From contig CM053156.1 in the NCBI GenBank assembly GCA_028571685.1, forward strand, positions 82,215,049 to 82,279,048: a stretch of DNA of 64,000 nucleotides, in the 5' to 3' direction. This document shows positions 21,255-31,345 of this stretch, piece after piece; the first letter of the stretch is position 1, and each line of letters starts with the position of its first letter. The notes under the pieces were generated by a model. It was not told where the DNA came from. It saw nothing but the letters and a program-made list of their open reading frames with translations, and searched no databases. Origin of the DNA: Heterohyrax brucei. Its lineage: Eukaryota > Chordata > Mammalia > Hyracoidea > Procaviidae. Position numbers and translations under genes: made by a program.

Positions 21255-21445
21255 CAGTTAAAGGCACAAGCTCTAGGGTCAGCTAGACCTGGATTTGAAT
21301 CTCAACTATGCTGCGTAATTGCTGTGTAACTGTAAGCAACTTATGTCACGTCTTTGAGTCCTGGATTCTTCATTTATAAGTTTATAATCCCTGTCTTATT
21401 GTATCTAAGGCTCAATGTGTGGGCTCAGCATGGTGTCTGGGACCC
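21255..21445 (+). mobile_element. MIR, first of three in tandem
   Basis: From CACAAGCTCTAGGGTCAG through GCTGTGTAACTGTAAGC to GCTCAGCATGGTGTC: nearly full MIR. Confidence 0.7.
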
Positions 21446-21454
21446 AGGGCAGTG

Positions 21455-21615
21455 GAGAAGAGACTGCTTGGGCTAGAATTCTGACACTGACATTAACTGA
21501 CAAAGAAACCCAGGACAAGTGAATCAGGAACTTATCAATGCCTTAGTTTCCTCATCTGTAAAACGGGCCAGTAATAGTACCTACATGATAAGGTTTTTCA
21601 CAGACATCAGATGAG
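21455..21615 (+). mobile_element. MIR, second of three in tandem
   Basis: CCTTAGTTTCCTCATCTGTA and ATAGTACCTACATGATAAGG mark the core. Confidence 0.6.
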
Positions 21616-21639
21616 TAACTAGCAATGGGGTTTGAATGG

Positions 21640-21840
21640 CAAACATCCATTCAAATCTGAGTCCCAACTCGTCATTGCTGTGTGACCTTGGGAAAAATAA
21701 GTGACGTCTCTGTGTCTCAGTCTCTCGGTCATCACATAGGGCTGTTGCGAGGGTTCAAAGTCACGGCGTAGGTAAAACAGTCAAGACAGTCAAGCGGACA
21801 GTAAGTGCTCTTTAAGTATTATCAGTGCCAGCCTCATCAT
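21640..21840 (+). mobile_element. MIR, third of three in tandem
   Basis: CATTGCTGTGTGACCTTGGG, GGGCTGTTGCGAGGGTTC and AGTAAGTGCTCTTTAAG run core to tail. Confidence 0.65.
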
Positions 21841-21854
21841 GAAGACTGTTGATC

Positions 21855-22060
21855 TGCTCCTGTTGGTGGCTGTGGAGCCCACTCCAACTCACCGAGACCT
21901 CACATGTGCAGAGCAGAGCTGCTCCATAGCGTTTTGAAGGCTGTGACCTTTTGGAAGCTGGTCTGCAGGTTCGTCTTCTGAGGTGCCTCTGGATGGGTTT
22001 GAACCACCAACTTTCTGGCACATAGGAGAGCAGTTAACCCTTTGTGCCAACTGGGGGCAT
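21855..22060 (-). repeat. AfroSINE, variant subfamily
   Basis: TTCGTCTTCTGAGGTGCCTC and GGGTTTGAACCACCAAC; inserted just after the MIR triplet. Confidence 0.65.
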
Positions 22061-22084
22061 CTACCATGAAGACTAACCACACTG

Positions 22085-22265
22085 AAAGCTCTGGGCTAAG
22101 TGCATCACACATCTTGTTGCTTTGAATTCTCACAACTACTCTGTTGGGTACATTCTATAATCTTCCCTTTTGATGGAGAAGTCACTAAGAAGTTGAGGGC
22201 AGGGCCAAGGCCATCTAAGTGTCATGCCCATCTTTCTGACAGGGACCCCACTGTCCTGACCACTG
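22085..22265 (-). mobile_element. MIR
   Basis: TGAATTCTCACAACTACTCT and GATGGAGAAGTCACTAAG are inverted MIR. Confidence 0.55.
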
Positions 22266-22462
22266 AACATATGGCCTCTCAGTTATTTCTTAAAGAGCAA
22301 ACCCTGAGACAAGTGCTTTTCTCCCCTGAGTGTCTGATGAATGGTAGGCAGCCTAGGGTTTGAGTTATCCTCTCTCGTGAGTGCCTGGAGTAGGAGATCT
22401 GATGCTGTCTCTTAGGGACACATTTGATGTAGGGAGGTCTCCATGTGTTACATATCTGTCTT

Positions 22463-22660
22463 TGTTGCTGGGTGCCATAGACTCAATTCTGGCTGACAGC
22501 GACTGTATGTGACAGGTAGAACTGCCCCATAGGGCTTCATGGGGTGGGATCTTCACAGAAGCAGATGGCCAGATCTTTCTCCTGTGGCACTGCTGGGGCA
22601 GTGGGGTGGGGATGCAATTTGAGCTGTTAACCAAATACTTAAACCTTGTGCCATGGGACT
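22463..22660 (-). repeat. AfroSINE, long type
   Basis: GGTGCCATAGACTCAATTC to ACCTTGTGCCATGGGAC. Confidence 0.65.
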
Positions 22661-22979
22661 CCCTGTGTTTTGGTGGCAGGAGGGATCTGGGGAGCCCAGA
22701 CTGATTTTCTAGTTTCCCCCAGTTCTCACTACTCCATAGTAACATTAGGAATCCTAAGAGGCTTCTCAAAGGAAAGACAGAAAGCTCACGCTTCTGTATT
22801 CATGACGCAAGACTTCACTTTGTGTTTGTTGGGACAATTACGGGTTTGATGAAAGTACAAAGGATCTGAAGAGTGATTTCTGGGAAGAATCACGTATGTG
22901 CCTAGAATGCTGGGTAAAGAATATTTTAGAGCAACTCTACGTAGATTGAGAAAAATGAAAAGTATTTATGTCCCAGTAA

Positions 22980-23182
22980 AAACAACCAGTGGCTGCCAGG
23001 TCGATTCTGACTCATGGTGACCTAATGGACTTCGGTAGATCTCTGCTCCCTGGGATTCTCAGTGGCTGACTTTTCGAAAGTAGGGTCACCAGGCCTTTCT
23101 TCTGAGTCACCTCTGGGTGGACTAACACCTTCAACCTTTTGGTCAGCAGCTCAGCACGCCAGGTGTGGTACCACCCAGGGTC
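22980..23182 (-). repeat. AfroSINE, variant subfamily
   Basis: AGTGGCTGCCAGGTCGATTC and ACCAGGCCTTTCTTCTGAG. Confidence 0.7.
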
Positions 23183-23561
23183 TGTGTTACGTGTATACAT
23201 TTTTATTGTCCCCATTATTCTCCTGATTCCAGAATAAATTAAAATTAAAACATTTTCTGTGAACCACTGGAAGTGTTGTGGTACTCAGGCTCTGTGCCCA
23301 GTGGCAGGATTGGCCCTGGTGGCACAGGGGTCTGGCAGTCACCACACTATGGATGTAAGCTAGCCAGCCATACAGACAGAAGGGAGTGGAGGTGGTCGGG
23401 TTGTACAGCTGCCACGGAAGCCACGCTCCTTCTCTAGAGCTGTGGTCATTCACTCCAGATGCTTGGTGAGTGGCAGGTGGAGGGCAGAGAATGAGGATGT
23501 GTTATTGTTATTGATAAATTGGAGATCTTTCCAATTTTCAGAAAGAAGCCAGAAATCTGAA

Positions 23562-24195
23562 TTTTTAATTTTTTAATATTTTACTGTGCTTTAAGTGAAA
23601 GTTTACAATCTAAGTCAATTTGTCGTACAAAAACGTACACACATGCTGCTATGTATCTCTTGCTGCCCTCCCCACCCTGTGACAGCACACACCTCCTTTC
23701 TACCCTGTATTTCCCGTGTCCGTTCAACCAGCCCCTGTTCCCCTCTGCCCTCTCACCTCACCTCCGGACAGGAGCTGCCCAGTTAGGGCAGCTCATGTAT
23801 CTACTTAAGCAGAGAAACACTCTTTGCCAGTATCATTTTATGTTTTACAGTCCAGTCCAATCTTTGTCTGAGCAGTCGGCTTCAGGGACGTTTTCAGTTA
23901 TGGGCTAAGAGTGAGTACAGGGGCCGTGTCTTCCAGGTACCCTCTAGTCTGTTGGACTATCACATCTGGTGTTCTTTAATAGGGCCCAAGTTCTCCGCAC
24001 CATTTTTCTCCCACTTTGTCAGGGACTTTTTGCTGTGTTCCCTGTCAGGGCAATCCTTAGTGGCGGCTGGGCACCATCTAGTCCTTCCGGTCTCGTGCCG
24101 ATATGGTCTGCATTATGTGGCCCTCTCTGTCTCTGGGATCCTGTTTTCTTTATATGCTCCATTCTCCTCTGTTGCAGGTATGATTTTCTTTCCTT
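23562..24195 (-). mobile_element. L1 3' end
   Basis: Runs from a T-rich start and TACTGTGCTTTAAGTGAAAG to about 24,195. Its inverse matches the plus-strand copies at 14.8 and 28.3 kb base for base over long stretches, for example TTAAGTAGATACATGAG in the inverse. 5' truncated. Confidence 0.7.
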
Positions 24196-24269
24196 TTTTT
24201 AAAAAAAATTAACTCACTGTTTCTACAAGCACTGTGCTGACGTAAACAAAAAAAAAAATCTCTATTTGG

Positions 24270-24410
24270 TTAAGTACACAGTCTTTGAGATTAGACACAG
24301 TTGGTTTTCCAGTGGGGGCTAGGACACTTAGTGGGCAAACACCTTGGACAACAGACTTCATTTCTCTAAGCCTCATTTTATTACCTGCCAAACAAGTGTT
24401 ACATGAAAAT
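24270..24410 (+). mobile_element. MIR fragment
   Basis: AGTCTTTGAGATTAGACAC and CTCTAAGCCTCATTTTATTA resemble MIR 5' part to core. Confidence 0.45.
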
Positions 24411-24949
24411 GCACTTTGATCACTGTGATGTGGGTGTTTATGTGGAGTTGGATATATATCCCATTCTTAAAATGCAATGACATTTCAGATCCAGTAGATC
24501 AGCTTCCTGTGTTTTCTGGAGCCAGACACGTAGCATAAATGGGCAAAGCTGGACAAGGCCAGTGGCAGCCATCTCAAGGGCCCGTGTCTGCTCAGCCCTA
24601 GTCAGCAGTTGCATCTGGGGGTGTAGACCTACTGTGGAGCCATCTTCCAGCTTATAGATTAGCCAGAGTTCTCGGATTTGTGTGAAAGATTTCATTTAAA
24701 TTTAAACATTAGCATTGGGTTATATTAAAACATACAACTCACACACAAACGCACAGTGGAGCAAATGAACCCCATCTGCGAGCTGGTCGAGGCCTGGGGA
24801 GGTCATCGTCATTGATTTGTTTCCTGCTCGGCACAGAAGGCAAATGTACAGAGAGGGTCTGTTGTCTTAGAGTGCTGTGGTGGTAATCACAGGGGTGTCT
24901 ATCATCCACCAGGGGCCATACTTTTGGAGATCAGGCTGGAAGACTAATT
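24411..24949. other. Unique intergenic sequence
   Basis: No repeat or gene recognised. Confidence 0.5.
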
Positions 24950-25175
24950 TCTGATGTTGTTAGTTGTCAAGTCTGGTGTGACTCATAGTGATGCTGTGTA
25001 CAACATTGCTCAAATTCTGTGTGACCTGTGTCACTCAGTGCTTGAGTCCATTGTTGAGGTCACTGTGTATTCTGTGTGACCTTCTGTGTCACTCAGTGCT
25101 TGAGTCCATTTTTGTGGTCACTGTGTATTCGAGTGTGTTCCAACCTCGTCTGCTAGCCCTGTACCCTGTTAGGAC
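24950..25175 (-). mobile_element. RTE-like 3' end with internal duplication
   Basis: The tail reads GTTGTTAGTTGTCAAGTC, then the segment around GCTTGAGTCCATTGTTG is present twice in tandem. Confidence 0.5.
25012..25133 (+). repeat. Tandem duplication, unit about 61, in an RTE fragment
   Basis: Both units contain TGTGTCACTCAGTGCTTGAG, CCATT, and GGTCACTGTGTATTC. Confidence 0.8.
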
Positions 25176-25184
25176 TCATAAAGG

Positions 25185-25395
25185 GCTTGCTGGCTTATTT
25201 TTGGGAGTAAATCACCAAAGCTTTCTTTGTGGTCTCTTAGTCTGAAAACGCCACTGAAAGCTGCCCGCCACGGTGACCCTGCAGGCATCTGAAGTACTGG
25301 GGGCACAGCTTTCAGCACCATAGCAACAGGTAAACCACCACAGGGTGACAAACGGACAGAAGAGTGGTGGGATTTTGTGGTAGCGCTCATGCAAG
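25185..25395 (-). repeat. AfroSINE-related repeat with extra 3' module
   Basis: CACCAAAGCTTTCTTTGTGG and GCACAGCTTTCAGCACCATA. The same module occurs at 51.5-51.66 kb, so it is a family, not a unique piece. Confidence 0.5.
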
Positions 25396-25399
25396 CAAA

Positions 25400-26960
25400 C
25401 AAGGAAATTTTCAGTCACTTGAGTCTTTGACATTCTCACCAGAAAGGTCAGTGTGGAAACCTGAAGATGTCTCCAGGACAAAAGGACAGAGACCTGTGCC
25501 CTTAAGCAGGATTGCAAGAACAGAAGGATTTTTAAGGGGAAAAACTAGGAGAGAGTGGAACGGGAGAACTGAGAATTCAGATGCACAAACCACAACACTC
25601 TAAAGAAATGGCTAACACCAGAATTACCAGGAAAATTGCATCAAGCCTTTCTTCCTATCATTCCTACAAGATTTTCCATGTCTTGGGTGATTGTTCTCTT
25701 CACAGGGGATTTTACAGACAGAACTGAAAAGGCTTTTACTTTTTTCTACCTCTTGTTTTGTTTTTGCATTTTGAAGGTAAAGAAAACAGGACCTGGAGGA
25801 AACAGACAGCTTTTCCATGAGACATTTCATATGCTGGAAACCCCAATGCATGAAGGCAGGGTGAGTTTTACAGGTGAATGAGATAGACCAGGTGGGAGGT
25901 AATAGGGAGTGGTGGGGTCTGTGGCAAACCCTCGAGGACCTGTCCTGCCCACAGGGGATTTTTGTTACCCAGCTGTCAGTGGGAAGGTCTTATTATGAAG
26001 AGAAGCTGAAAAATCACAATTTGGGGAAAGAAACATCCTGATTTGCAAAAATTTGTCAACTCTTTGAAAAGCTGAAAACACACCATGCTCGCCGAATGAA
26101 GCACTTCTGAGGTGCACGTTTGGCTCGGAACCAGCCAGTGAGTGACTTGTGCAAAAGAATCTTCTGGCAGCCATGCGCTTCCTGACAGGCCAGTTGTCAC
26201 CTTGCTGCCTGTCAGGTGTTTGCTCCTCTCGGGAGGTGGATCTGTTTGCTCTGTTTACCTGCCCTGGGTGTAACGAGTTCCCTCGCTCAGCTTCCTGGAC
26301 AAGGACCTGAGGTCAGTTCAATAGGTTTCTCCCGTCATACCTTCCTTCCCGGGTCACTGGCCTGTGCTTGCTCAAGCTAAAAATCCGGGAACCACAGGAA
26401 GCCTGTAAGAACGAAAGAACATTCTTAAACTCTCCCTCCAGCCCTGTCTTTTATTAAAGAATCTTCTTTGTGTAGTAGAGACAGGATGTTCAGAGTCCAG
26501 GTTCTTGGGGTATAGTGCCTCACACCCACCCACTCCCGCCCCTTTGATCAGTGGAGCCCAGAAACAGAATCACAAAGGTACCAGCGGGTAAATCTTCAAC
26601 ACTCAGACACCATTGCTTCCTCCATCCTAAGCAGCACGGGAACCATTCTTACTGCTGTGGAGAAGAGGGCGCCCACCAGCAGCCGGGACGCTTCTTTGTG
26701 CACTGTTGGTCCCTTCTGGATTCCACTGCCGTATCTATTGTAGCAGCCGCAAGGGCAATGCCAGCACCCGGGTTGTTTAGAAACCTGTCCCCTGGCTTTC
26801 TCTGCAGACCCTGAAAGTGAGTCAGAGCTGGATTGTCCACCTAGGAACCTCAATTTAGGGTGAAGCCTGTCATTCAGGCAAGGCTAGTTCTGCAGACCTG
26901 TTTTTCCTGTTTCAGTGCACAAATATGGTTGCTTTGAAGTACTTATCAATACTGAACTTC
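25400..26960. other. Repeat-free block of about 1.5 kb
   Basis: One of the cleanest unique stretches in the window; AGGTCAGTTCA at about 26,311 is an overlapping half-site pair. No coding signal. Confidence 0.45.
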
Positions 26961-26964
26961 TTTC

Positions 26965-27037
26965 AAGACAGATTTATTAGTTGTTTTGGCAGTCTGTGGT
27001 ATATTCAATACTTTCACCAACAACACAATTCAAAGGC
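26965..27037 (-). mobile_element. RTE-like fragment
   Basis: The bases ATTCAATACTTTCACCAACA match the middle of the longer minus-strand RTE copies at 50.5 and 53.0 kb. It runs into an AT/AC microsatellite. Confidence 0.45.
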
Positions 27038-27117
27038 ATACATATACATATATATATATATATATACATACATACACACACACGTGCCATATATATAGGA
27101 TATATATATGCATATAT
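27038..27117 (+). repeat. AT/AC mixed microsatellite
   Basis: TATATA and CATACA runs between an RTE fragment and an AfroSINE. Confidence 0.85.
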
Positions 27118-27278
27118 GGAAACCCTGATGACGTAGTGGTTAACAGTTCAGCTGCTAACCAAAAGGCCAGCAGTCTGAGTCCTCCAATTGCTCCTTGGAA
27201 ACTCTACAGGGCAGTTCTACTCTGTCCTGTAGGGTCACTATGAGTCAGAATCAACTCAACAGCAGTGACTTTGGTTTT
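27118..27278 (+). repeat. AfroSINE, short type
   Basis: GGAAACCCTGATGACGTAG to GACTTTGGTTTT, between two dinucleotide repeats. Confidence 0.8.
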
Positions 27279-27279
27279 A

Positions 27280-27337
27280 AGATACGCACACGCACACACA
27301 CACACACATACATATGTACAGGTATGTGTGTGTGTGT
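27280..27337 (+). repeat. (CA)n/(GT)n microsatellite
   Basis: A CA run followed by a GT run: an imperfect inverted repeat that could form a hairpin. Confidence 0.85.
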
Positions 27338-27384
27338 TCGAAGATGCAAGTTAATGAATATTTAGTGAGATCAACCACGTGGAT

Positions 27385-27595
27385 TTATTTCATGACTCTG
27401 AGATTTAATTGTTGGGTGGCCCAAGGCACCTTACGCAACTTTGTTCTTCTGTTCTGCAAAACTTGGGTCATAATAATATCACCTCATATGTTATTATGGA
27501 GACAAAATTACAAACGTAAAATTGCAAACTTACATCTGTAAAGCTCATAACACAGTATCTGGCCTTCAAATAGTAATACCCATAAATGGTCAGTG
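27385..27595 (+). mobile_element. MIR-like element
   Basis: GGTGGCCCAAGGCACCTTAC, then CTGTAAAGCTCATAACACAG; diverged MIR. Confidence 0.45.
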
Positions 27596-27871
27596 CTACT
27601 AATATGAGACATTTTCATTATTAACATCCCTGTAATTCTTGCTTCTAGGCTTACAGCTATTCAGTGATGCAGACACAACTGTCTGATTCCAGAGGTCATG
27701 CTCCTTCCATGAAAGCCCACAGCCAGGACAAACAGGGCCACGTCATAATCTGAGTCCACTTTTGACACCACAGTGTGACAGAAAAAAGATGAGCCTTGAA
27801 CAGGGCTTATCTCTTTGAATATGACTGGTAAGTGCCTGCAAAGACCCATGTTGCTACTTCTGGCTGTTCTC

Positions 27872-27998
27872 GTGTCGTTGTTAAGTGGTTCCTACCTAGG
27901 GTGACTCCAGGTAAGACAGAACAAAACACGGCTTGGCCCTGCGCTGTCCTAACAATTGTTGTCATGCTTGAGTCCATCGTTGCAGCCATCATGTAATT
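27872..27998 (-). mobile_element. RTE-like 3' tail fragment
   Basis: From CGTTGTTAAGTGG to GTTGCAGCCATCATG this follows the RTE 3' end on the minus strand. An AfroSINE abuts it on the right. Confidence 0.5.
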
Positions 27999-27999
27999 T

Positions 28000-28114
28000 G
28001 CGTTCCTGGTGGTGTAGTGGTTAAAGCACTCAACTGCTAACCCCAAAATTGGCAGTTAGAGACCACCAGCTGCTCCATGGAAAAGATGTGGCAGTTTGCT
28101 TCCACAAAGATTTA
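28000..28114 (+). repeat. AfroSINE 5' part, split by L1
   Basis: GTTCCTGGTGGTGTAGTGG to TTGCTTCCACAAAGATTTA; resumes at 28,497. Confidence 0.75.
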
Positions 28115-28496
28115 CCCTGTCCTCTGGAGAGTCCCTGGAAGACATGGTCCTCAGAGTCTCCGTTAGACCAGAGCTGAAACCATTCCTTAAGCCAACTCTT
28201 CAGACAAAGATTAGATTGAACTGTAAGATATAAAATAATGCTGGTGAAGAGCATGCTTCTGGGCTTAAGTAGATACATGAGGCTAACTGGGCAGCTACTG
28301 TCCAGAAGAGAGAGGGCAGAAGGGGACAGGAGCTGGTTGAATGGACACAGGAAATACGGGGTGGAGAGGAGGAGTGGGCTGTCACAGGGTGGGGAGAGCA
28401 GCTAGAGTTGCATAGCAATGTGTGTTTAAGTTCTTGTGTGACACATTGACTTGGGTTGTAAACTTTTACTTAAAGCACAATAAAATATATTTTTTT
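28115..28496 (+). mobile_element. L1 3' end inserted in an AfroSINE
   Basis: Starts with CTGGAAGACATGGTCCTC and ends CACAATAAAATATATTTTTTT. Flanking repeats AAAGATTTA (28,106-28,114) and AAAGTTTTA (28,497-28,505) and SINE sequence on both sides mark the insertion. Confidence 0.75.
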
Positions 28497-28562
28497 AAAG
28501 TTTTACTCTGCCCTTTAGTGTTCTCATGAGTTGGAGATTGACTCCACGACAACACAGCGTCA
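28497..28562 (+). repeat. AfroSINE 3' part after the L1 insertion
   Basis: AAGTTTTACTCTGCCCTTTA to GACTCCACGACAAC. Confidence 0.7.
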
Positions 28563-29154
28563 GCCTAAGGCGTTGCGTCTTCCAGCCCTACGTTGGCCAG
28601 TATCCCACTGTGATCTCTATAGAAGCTCTTATCTCTCTGGGAAATACCTTGGCTGGAGACACGCTTTCGCTGTCTGGCAGCACGGAAGTCTGAAGGGAAG
28701 AAACACAGTTGTCGATGTGTTCGACGAATTTTTTAGGCAGACACTGCTCGAGTTTTTACGTCACCCATGCCTGTGAAGCGCAAGAGAGTTTGCTCACTGT
28801 CCGCATGGTCTGATCAACCTACAGCCCAGATGACTGAGCGTTTCCTCTCTATTGATCTACTTTTTTTCAGTTTCCTACTCAGGCTAGTTATAGCTGAAAC
28901 AAGACTAAAACAGTCCCTTTACATGTCTGCTTCTTTTCAGCGAGGTCATGTAGTACTGGGGTTAGAAGCATGGGCACAAAACCAGTTCCTGTGTCTGATT
29001 CTGGTTGTGTCATTTCACTGACTGGTTAATGGGGGGAGGATGGGGTTGGTGGAATGAGGATGATGGAAGGAAAGGAACCAAGTCCTTAGTTGGGGGTGCG
29101 CGGAAGGGGACATTATGTAAGTGCTTAGAGTCGTGCCTGACCAAGAAACATGAG

Positions 29155-29683
29155 CTATACCAGTATCATGGATTGAATTGTGCCTCCCCTCCAGAATGTG
29201 CGTAGTACTTTGGCTGGGCCGGTGATTCCCAGTGCTGTGTGATGGCCCTCCATTTTGTGATGCTGTAAATCCTAATCTCTGCCTGCGGTTAATTGATGTT
29301 AGGGACTAAGATCACCTCCCTGCTCCAGTGTGAAGGGAGTTTCCCTGGAGTGTGGCACCACCTTTCATCGTTTTATCCTACAAGAGATAAATGGAAAGGG
29401 AAGCAAGCAGAGAGTTGGGAACCTCATACCACCAAGAAAGCAGCACTGGGAGCAGAGTACATCCTTCAGACCTGAGGTTCCTGGGCTAAGAAGCACCTTG
29501 ACTAAAGATTGATGCAACACAACAATTTTCCTCTGGAGCTGACAAAGGGAAAGACTTCTTCTGGAGCGGACATCCTGAATATAAGACTTGTATCCTACTG
29601 TACTGTGTAAAAATAACCTTTTCTTTGTTAAGGCCATCCACTCGTGGTATTTTCTGTTAAAGAAGTGCCAGATGGCTAAGACA
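29155..29683 (+). mobile_element. ERVL-MaLR-type solo LTR, copy B
   Basis: Starts TATCATGGATTGAATTGTG and ends AGATGGCTAAGACA. The 180-codon antisense frame covering it is a by-product of its sequence. Divergence from copy A is obvious by eye, so both are old insertions. Confidence 0.65.
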
Positions 29684-29920
29684 ACCAGTTTAACGGTATG
29701 GAGAAATAGCTGATTCTTAACCTTTGCTCCCCTGGCTATGCACCTCTCCTGAAAAGTTCTCATGCATATACATTCAAATGTTGAAGAGATTTCGGAGACC
29801 CACAGCTTCCCCCAACCCAGGTGAAGAACTTCTGGTAAACACTGGCAGGAGATGTGCAAAGGGGTGTTACATATCGCTAATATGTTAGTCATTGGCCCCA
29901 AACACACCCCACACTAAATT

Positions 29921-30129
29921 CAACCACTTGCCAATCAAGTCATTTCCTACTCATGGCGACCCCAGGTGTGCAAAGTGGAGCTGCACTCACTCCAGAGGGT
30001 TTTCAAAGCTGTCACCTTTCAGAAGCACGTTGTCAGGCCTGTCTTTCCAAGTGCCTCTGGAGGGGTTTGAACTACCAACCTTTTGGCTGGTAGTCAAGGG
30101 ATTCACTATTTACAGCACTCAGGGACTCT
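29921..30129 (-). repeat. AfroSINE, variant subfamily
   Basis: CCAATCAAGTCATTTCCTAC and TCAGGCCTGTCTTTCCAAG. Confidence 0.7.
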
Positions 30130-30227
30130 AGTAGTTCTTAGCAAGGTACCATCAATCCTTTCTAAGCTATTGCAAAGTAAACATGTCAACAGGTATCCGC
30201 AGACAGAAATCGAACTTTTTTCTCTTA

Positions 30228-30288
30228 AAAAAAAAAACAAAACTTTATTGTGGTAAATAATATATAAATATAAAATAATATAAAATAT
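30228..30288 (-). mobile_element. Old L1 3' terminus, first part
   Basis: CTTTATTGTGGTAAATAATA after an A/T-rich start is the inverse of the standard old-L1 3' end. The element continues at 30,780. Confidence 0.55.
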
Positions 30289-30779
30289 TGCCCGGCCACC
30301 ACCAGTGATAGCCACAATGGAGCTCACTAGGTTGAGTCTCACTGGCAACACAGGAATAAAAAGGGGTGCATCCTGAGATCTCCACTAAAAGACCTCAATT
30401 GGCGGTCCAGCGGTTTCAGGGTTCCCCTCAGAGCATGGCCCCCGGCCCTGATGCTGCCCTTACCCATAAATTATAACGAAGGTCCACTCTTTGGACAGGA
30501 ATGTATTGGACTTGGCAATGCAGAGTGACCATGTGTTGGATGCACTCCTGCTGACCTCTGGCTGGAGGAAGGAGAGTGCATGGAGAGGAGGGGAAAGGAG
30601 GCTGTTGGGAAGATGACACACATATGGAGCAGAGAGGAATAGTGTGCTGTCACCAGACAGGGAGAGCAGTGGAAGCTGCATATAGGTGGGCATGTAAATT
30701 TATACGAGAATGTACATTTTCACTCAGTCATGTTAAATAAAAAATAAAATAAATAAAATATATATATAAAATATAAAAA
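30289..30779 (+). mobile_element. L1 3' end inserted in an older L1
   Basis: Contains GGGAGAGCAGTGGAAGCTGC and an A-rich end like the copies at 14.8 and 28.3 kb. Older L1 sequence of opposite orientation flanks it. The left limit is uncertain. Confidence 0.55.
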
Positions 30780-31345
30780 TATATAAAACTGAAGTCTCCT
30801 ATCTTAACCACTTCTAAGTGTACAATTCAGTGACATTCATTCCATTGACAACATTGTGCTGTCATCACCAGTGTCCGGTTCCCAGGTTTTATGTCACCCC
30901 AAGTAGAAACTCAACAGAGTTGCAGTCGCTGCCTTCTGCCCCTGCCCCCCGCCCTGGGTGACCACCAATAAACTTTTCATCTCTGTGTGTCGGCCTGTTT
31001 TAGCCTGTTGTAGAGAGTTCATGTAGCTGAGATCACACAGCATTTGTCCTATTGCATGCAGCCTATTTTTCTCAGCTTGTTTTTAGCGTTCATTCATGTC
31101 ATAGCCTGTAATGAGCTTTAATTCTCTTAATGGTTGAAGGATACTCCATTTGATGTATCTCCCACATTCTCTTTATCCATTCACCTGTTTGTGTCCACTG
31201 CGTTGTTTTTACCTTTGAGTTGCTGTGAATAACTCTGCAACGGGCAGAGTTGTAATCACATACTGTTTCAGTCTCTCTTTCAAGTCTCTTTAAGTATGTA
31301 ACTAAGAGTGAAGTTGTTGAGTTTGATTCCACTTTTAATGGCATT
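30780..31345 (-). mobile_element. Old L1 3' UTR / ORF2 end, second part
   Basis: Contains AAGTGTACAATTCAGTGACA, GTGCTGTCATCACCAG and TTTATCCATTCACCTGTTTG, the inverse of the well-known L1M 3' region in correct order. Confidence 0.7.

Noticed and set aside
22365-22769. 134-codon minus-strand open frame
   Set aside because: Mostly AfroSINE sequence.
20388-29683. A provirus bounded by the two LTRs
   Set aside because: No viral coding remains between them; unrelated repeats of other ages fill the interval.
29365-29907. 180-codon minus-strand open frame, the longest in the window
   Set aside because: It is antisense to the LTR at 29,155-29,683 and has no domain-like sequence.
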